Source: an uncultured Comamonadaceae bacterium (GTDB lineage: Bacteria; Pseudomonadota; Gammaproteobacteria; Burkholderiales; Burkholderiaceae). Taken from it: 26,571 bases of DNA. The DNA is taken from contig CAMLSD010000070.1 of assembly GCA_946482595.1 (NCBI GenBank), positions 1 through 26,571 on the forward strand, given 5' to 3'. Position numbers and translations under genes: made by a program. Below are positions 21,046 to 26,571 of the stretch, piece after piece. The notes beneath the pieces were generated by a model. The model saw only the letters and a list, made by a program, of their open reading frames with translations, did no database searches and was not told the DNA's origin. Positions within the stretch are counted from its first letter, which is position 1; the number at the start of each line of letters is the position of its first letter.

Positions 21046-23019
21046 ATGGCGACCAAACCCAGCAGTTCCTACGGCGAGGCTTCCATCCGCGTGCTCAAGG
21101 GCCTTGAGCCGGTCAAGCAACGACCGGGCATGTACACGCGCACGGACAACCCGCTGCACATCATCCAGGAAGTCATCGACAACGCGGCCGACGAGGCACT
21201 GGCCGGCCACGGGCGGCGCATCGCCGTGACCGTGCACCTCGATGGCTCGGTCAGCGTCGAGGACGACGGCCGCGGCATTCCCTACGGCCTGCACCCCGAA
21301 GAGAAGGTGCCGGTCGTCGAGATCGTCTTCACCCGGCTGCATGCCGGCGGCAAGTTCGACAAGGGCTCGGGCGGCGCCTACAGCTTCTCGGGCGGCCTGC
21401 ACGGCGTGGGCGTGAGCGTCACCAATGCGCTGTCGAACCGGCTGGAGGTCAGCGTGTGGCGCGATGGCCAGGTCGCTCAGCTGGTTTTCAGCGGCGGCGA
21501 CGTGATCGAGCCGCTGCGCAAGCGTCGCGCCGACCCGGCCGAACGCCGCACCGGCACCACGGTGCGGGCCTGGCCCGACCCGAAATACTTCGAAAGCGCC
21601 GAACTCCCGCGCGGCGAACTGGTGCACCTGCTGCGCAGCAAGGCGGTGCTGATGCCTGGGGTGACGGTCACCCTGACCTATGAAAAGTCGGGTGAGACCA
21701 CCACCTGGCTGTACAAGGGCGGGCTGCGCGACTACCTGATGCAGACGCTGGCGGCCGATCCGGTGATTCCGCTGTTCGAGGGCGAACACTATGCCGAGGA
21801 GGGCGAGACCGAGAACTTCGCCGAGGGAGAAGGTGCGGCCTGGTGCGTGGCCTTCACCGAAGACGGCGCACCGATGCGTGAAAGCTACGTCAACCTGATC
21901 CCCACCGTGGCTGGCGGCACGCACGAGGCCGGGTTGAAGGACGGCCTTTTTGGTGCCGTCAAGGGTTTCATCGAGCTGCATTCGCTGATGCCCAAGGGCG
22001 TGAAGCTGATGCCCGAGGACGTGTTCTCGCGCGCGAGCTTCGTGCTGTCGGCCAAGGTGCTGGACCCGCAGTTCCAGGGCCAGACCAAGGAGCGGCTGAA
22101 CAGCCGTGATGCACTGCGGCTGGTGGCGACCTATGTGAAGCCGGCGCTGGAACTGTGGCTGAACCAGCATGTGGAGCACGGCCGCAAGCTCGCCGACCTG
22201 GTGATCAAGCAGGCCCAGGCGCGCCAGCGGGCCGGCCAGAAGGTCGAGAAGAAGAAGGGCTCGGGCGTGGCGGTGCTGCCCGGCAAGCTGACCGATTGCG
22301 AGAGCCGCGACCTGTCGATGAACGAGGTCTTCCTGGTCGAAGGCGATTCGGCCGGGGGCAGCGCCAAGATGGGCCGCAACAAGGAAACCCAGGCTGTGCT
22401 GCCACTGCGCGGCAAGGTGCTCAATGCCTGGGAGGTCGAGCGCGACCGCCTGTTCGCCAACAACGAGATCCACGACATCGCGGTGGCCATCGGCGTGGAC
22501 CCGCACGGGCCCGGTGACAATCCTGACCTTTCCGGCCTGCGCTACGGCAAGATCTGCATCCTGTCGGATGCTGACGTGGACGGGTCGCACATCCAGGTGC
22601 TGCTGCTGACGCTGTTTTTCCGTCACTTCCCCAAGCTGATCGAGCGGGGCCATGTGTATGTGGCCAAGCCGCCGCTGTTCCGGGTCGATGCGCCGGCGCG
22701 CGGCAAGAAGCCGGCAGCCAAGATCTATGCGCTGGACGAAGGTGAACTCACCGCGATCCTCGACAAGTTGCGCAAGGAAGGCCTGCGCGAGAACGCCTGG
22801 ACCATCGGGCGCTTCAAGGGGCTGGGCGAAATGAGTGCCGAGCAACTGTGGGAAACCACCTTGAACCCCGACACGCGCCGGCTGCTGCAGGTGGCCTATG
22901 GCGGGCTCGACGTGGTGGCCACCACCGAGGCGCTGGGCAAGCTGATGGGCAAGGGCGAAGCCCAGGCGCGGCGTGACCTGATGGAACTTCACGGCGACGC
23001 CGTCGAAGTCGACATCTGA
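21046..23019 (+). CDS. parE: DNA topoisomerase IV subunit B
   Basis: The product is 657 residues. It is the ATPase subunit of topoisomerase IV, which unlinks daughter chromosomes with ParC. The GHKL ATPase domain has Glu42 in QEVIDNAADEAL, VEDDGRGIP and the ATP lid GGLHGVGVSVTNALS. The transducer follows, then the Toprim domain with Glu432 in EGDSAGGSAK, PLRGKVLN and the metal triad DADVDG (Asp508, Asp510, Asp512). It ends with IGRFKGLGEMSAEQLWETT. It is ParE rather than GyrB because it lacks the GyrB insertion and sits beside parC. No Shine-Dalgarno sequence precedes the ATG. Confidence 0.96.
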   Translation: MATKPSSSYGEASIRVLKGLEPVKQRPGMYTRTDNPLHIIQEVIDNAADEALAGHGRRIAVTVHLDGSVSVEDDGRGIPYGLHPEEKVPVVEIVFTRLHAGGKFDKGSGGAYSFSGGLHGVGVSVTNALSNRLEVSVWRDGQVAQLVFSGGDVIEPLRKRRADPAERRTGTTVRAWPDPKYFESAELPRGELVHLLRSKAVLMPGVTVTLTYEKSGETTTWLYKGGLRDYLMQTLAADPVIPLFEGEHYAEEGETENFAEGEGAAWCVAFTEDGAPMRESYVNLIPTVAGGTHEAGLKDGLFGAVKGFIELHSLMPKGVKLMPEDVFSRASFVLSAKVLDPQFQGQTKERLNSRDALRLVATYVKPALELWLNQHVEHGRKLADLVIKQAQARQRAGQKVEKKKGSGVAVLPGKLTDCESRDLSMNEVFLVEGDSAGGSAKMGRNKETQAVLPLRGKVLNAWEVERDRLFANNEIHDIAVAIGVDPHGPGDNPDLSGLRYGKICILSDADVDGSHIQVLLLTLFFRHFPKLIERGHVYVAKPPLFRVDAPARGKKPAAKIYALDEGELTAILDKLRKEGLRENAWTIGRFKGLGEMSAEQLWETTLNPDTRRLLQVAYGGLDVVATTEALGKLMGKGEAQARRDLMELHGDAVEVDI

Positions 23020-23044
23020 GCGCGCGCGACGGCAGGAGCATGAC

Positions 23045-23572
23045 GTGATCGGCAACGAGCGCATCCGGCTGCGGCCCACCCTGGTCGACGACCTTGACCA
23101 TGTGGTGTCGGTCGAGCGCGACCCGGTCAACCTGCCGGCGATCACGCCCTGGGACCGCACCCAGCACGAGGCCGCCATCCGGTTTCCCGACTTTCGGCAT
23201 TTCATCGTGGAGTCAGGCGAGCACCAGACGCCGATCGGCTTCGTGATCCTGGTGGGCTGTCGCAACCGCCATCGCTCGATCGAGCTCAAGCGCATGGTGA
23301 TCCAGCTCAAGGGGCAGGGACTCGGGCGATCATGCCTGCGGCTGCTCAAGCGGGTGGCGTTCCAGGACCTGAAGGCCCACCGCTTCTGGCTCGACGTCAA
23401 GCTGCGCAACGAGCGGGCGAGAGCCCTCTACGACAGCGAAGGTTTTGTCGAGGAGGGCCGGCTGCGCGAGAGCGTGCTCACCGACACCGGCTTCGAGTCG
23501 CTGGTGGTGATGTCGATGCTCGAAGAGGAATACGCCGCCCGATGTGAACAAGGGCTGGAGTCGGCCAGCTGA
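23045..23572 (+). CDS. GNAT-family N-acetyltransferase between parE and parC
   Basis: The product is 175 residues. It has a GNAT fold: an N-terminal NERIRLRPTLVDDLDHVVSVERDP, strand RHFIVESGEHQTPIGFVIL, and the acetyl-CoA motif QLKGQGLGRSCLRLLKR (Q/R-x-x-G-x-G). The conserved end, FWLDVKLRNERARALYDSEGFVEEGRLRESVL, resembles the RimJ/RimL-like group; the acetyl acceptor is unknown. The start is the GTG at 23045, with AGGAG about 7 bases upstream. An ATG at 23040 in another frame reads only ATG-ACG-TGA and stops across the start codon. It lies 25 bp after parE and 35 bp before parC, so it is probably co-transcribed with both. Confidence 0.88.
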   Translation: MIGNERIRLRPTLVDDLDHVVSVERDPVNLPAITPWDRTQHEAAIRFPDFRHFIVESGEHQTPIGFVILVGCRNRHRSIELKRMVIQLKGQGLGRSCLRLLKRVAFQDLKAHRFWLDVKLRNERARALYDSEGFVEEGRLRESVLTDTGFESLVVMSMLEEEYAARCEQGLESAS

Positions 23573-23607
23573 CGCCGCCGACTCCGCCGATGACGATGCA
23601 GTGAATC

Positions 23608-25944
<2,337 letters not shown>

Positions 25945-25959
25945 CGCCGCCTGGCAGCG

Positions 25960-25983
25960 GTGCCGCATGCCCCTGTGCGGCAC
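25960..25983. terminator. Strong hairpin between parC and the phasin-like gene
   Basis: GTGCCGCA (25960-25967), loop TGCCCCTG, TGCGGCAC (25976-25983): a perfect 8-bp stem in the short convergent gap. It has no T tract on either side, so it is not a canonical intrinsic terminator; it may limit read-through or protect mRNA ends for both genes. Confidence 0.5.
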
Positions 25984-26000
25984 AGGTCGGCCGCGGCGGT

Positions 26001-26372
26001 TCAGGGGGTCTTGCGTTTGCGCAGCCGCTTGACGTTGCGATTGACCGTGCTGCTGTAGGGCTGGAGCGCCTGGCTGGCGATCTGCGTGGCCTTGCGCGCA
26101 CTGCGACGAGCAGCCTGGGCGGAGGGTTCCGGGCGGCTCAGCACCCCGGCCGGCGGCCAGGGCAAATGCGGCATGCTGGCCGCGTACATGGCCCACCAGG
26201 CGCGGCTCGCCGCGGTGGCCTTTTCCCAGACCATCAGCTGGGCTTCCCACATCTTGTCGGGGGTCCAGGGTGAGGGTTCACCCAGCCAGGTCAGTCGTCG
26301 CGCGATGACCTCCGGCGCGCCGATGGCGATGTCCATGTAGCGGGACCACAGGGTGTTCAGCGACTTCATCAT
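26001..26372 (-). CDS. Phasin-like polyhydroxyalkanoate granule-associated protein
   Basis: The product is 123 residues. The N-terminus MMKSLNTLWSRYMDIAIGAPEVIARRLTWLGEPSPWTPDKMWEAQ... has the pattern of small phasins ('APxVIAxR' followed by a helix with 'MVWEKATAASRAWWAM'), amphipathic and Trp-rich, that coat PHA granules. The C-terminus is strongly basic (VNRNVKRLRKRKTP) and may bind nucleic acid, like PHA-DNA tethering phasins. Two adjacent ATGs at 26372 and 26369 fit a GGAG 4 or 7 bases upstream. The family is recognised from pattern only; another short cytosolic helical protein is possible. It lies directly beside the 81-bp repeat array, whose first unit begins 20 bases upstream of the start codon. 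Confidence 0.6.
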   Translation of the reverse strand: MMKSLNTLWSRYMDIAIGAPEVIARRLTWLGEPSPWTPDKMWEAQLMVWEKATAASRAWWAMYAASMPHLPWPPAGVLSRPEPSAQAARRSARKATQIASQALQPYSSTVNRNVKRLRKRKTP

Positions 26373-26392
26373 GGGTCTCCCGGTGTATGAGC

Positions 26393-26571
26393 GCCCCCAG
26401 GGCCGGGCTACGCCCAGCCCGCCCCCCGCGGGGGTCAAGGAAACTTGGGGCGGCCCGGCGTTTCCTTGAGACCGCCCCCAGGGCCGGGCTGCGCCCAGCC
26501 CGCCCCCCGCGGGGGCCAAGGAAACTTGGGGCGGCCCGGCGTTTCCTTGAGACCGCCCCCAGGGCCGGGCT
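26393..26571 (+). repeat. Tandem 81-bp GC-rich repeat, 2.2 copies (right edge)
   Basis: Unit boundaries are 26393-26473 and 26474-26554, plus a 17-base start of a third copy cut by the window end. The two full copies differ at only two positions (26410 A/G and 26435 T/C relative to 26491 and 26516). Each unit holds GGGCTG-CGCC-CAGCCC, a C-tract/G-tract palindrome, and the 10-bp inverted repeat TCAAGGAAAC/GTTTCCTTGA separated by 15 bases (26435-26444 and 26460-26469; one mismatch in the second copy). CAAG-GAAA-CTTG can also form a 4-bp stem with a GNRA loop. The same element in the opposite orientation is at 1-85. Confidence 0.95.

Noticed and set aside
21031..23409. 792-codon minus-strand frame opposite parE
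   Set aside because: A GC-rich antisense shadow; parE on the plus strand has all motifs.
26373..26519. Extension of the phasin-like frame through the 81-bp repeats
   Set aside because: The added residues (Gly/Pro/Ala/Arg-rich) are translated repeat DNA; ATG 26372/26369 has a GGAG site.
26393..26571. CRISPR array
   Set aside because: Units follow each other head-to-tail without spacers and without cas genes; 81 bp is too long for a CRISPR repeat.

Overview
The window looks like a chromosomal segment of a high-GC betaproteobacterium, most likely order Burkholderiales in the Leptothrix/Rubrivivax/Ideonella neighbourhood. This is inferred from protein sequence character, the dapA-bamC and coaBC-dut pairs, a cyanide-insensitive type bd oxidase, a phasin-like protein and the GC-rich interspersed repeats; no database search was possible. 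I see no prophage, insertion sequence, CRISPR array, toxin-antitoxin pair or recognisable defence island. The content is mostly core metabolism and information processing, and the less-described material sits in small proteins, repeats and intergenic structures.

Layout. 1-85: one inverted copy of a GC-rich interspersed repeat. 188-261: tRNA-Gly(CCC) with its own -10 box and a terminator-like hairpin, followed directly by a ClsC-like phospholipase D lipoprotein (298-1839). 1871-3349 (-): gabD. 3622-7023: alaS, with a hairpin leader, then an exported protein of unknown function. 7284-7484: a tiny lipoprotein that meets the cydB gene of the opposite strand with one base between stop codons. 7486-10472 (-): a three-gene unit gbsR/marR-like regulator - cydA - cydB encoding a CIO-type quinol oxidase and its probable regulator. 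10706-12396: coaBC-dut, overlapping by ATGA. 12446-12967 (-): SlyD-like isomerase, divergent by only 17 bp from roxA, a 50S L16 arginine hydroxylase (12985-14118), which is followed by an unknown 167-residue protein. 14808-15080: an alanine-rich repeat lipoprotein closed by a textbook bidirectional terminator. 15178-18115 (-): dapA - bamC - MBL-fold hydrolase. 18173-20965 (-): MFS transporter - 57-residue membrane peptide - short-chain dehydrogenase - methyltransferase, tightly packed and overlapping. 21046-25944: parE - GNAT acetyltransferase - parC (topoisomerase IV with an inserted acetyltransferase gene). 26001-26372 (-): phasin-like protein. 26393-26571: 2.2 tandem copies of the same 81-bp repeat, inverted relative to the copy at the left edge.

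How it fits together. The coherent modules are a terminal oxidase with its local regulator, CoA and dUTP metabolism, lysine biosynthesis coupled to outer-membrane assembly (dapA/bamC), ribosome oxidation (RoxA) and chromosome decatenation (ParE/ParC). The same repeat family at both extreme ends suggests that the window may be a whole contig broken at repeats. I did not find a convincing new multi-gene system. The best leads are the 81-bp repeat, the 57-residue peptide inside the MFS operon, two small lipoproteins with 11-residue periodicity, the tRNA/phospholipase hairpin, and a Gln at the quinolone-contact position of ParC.
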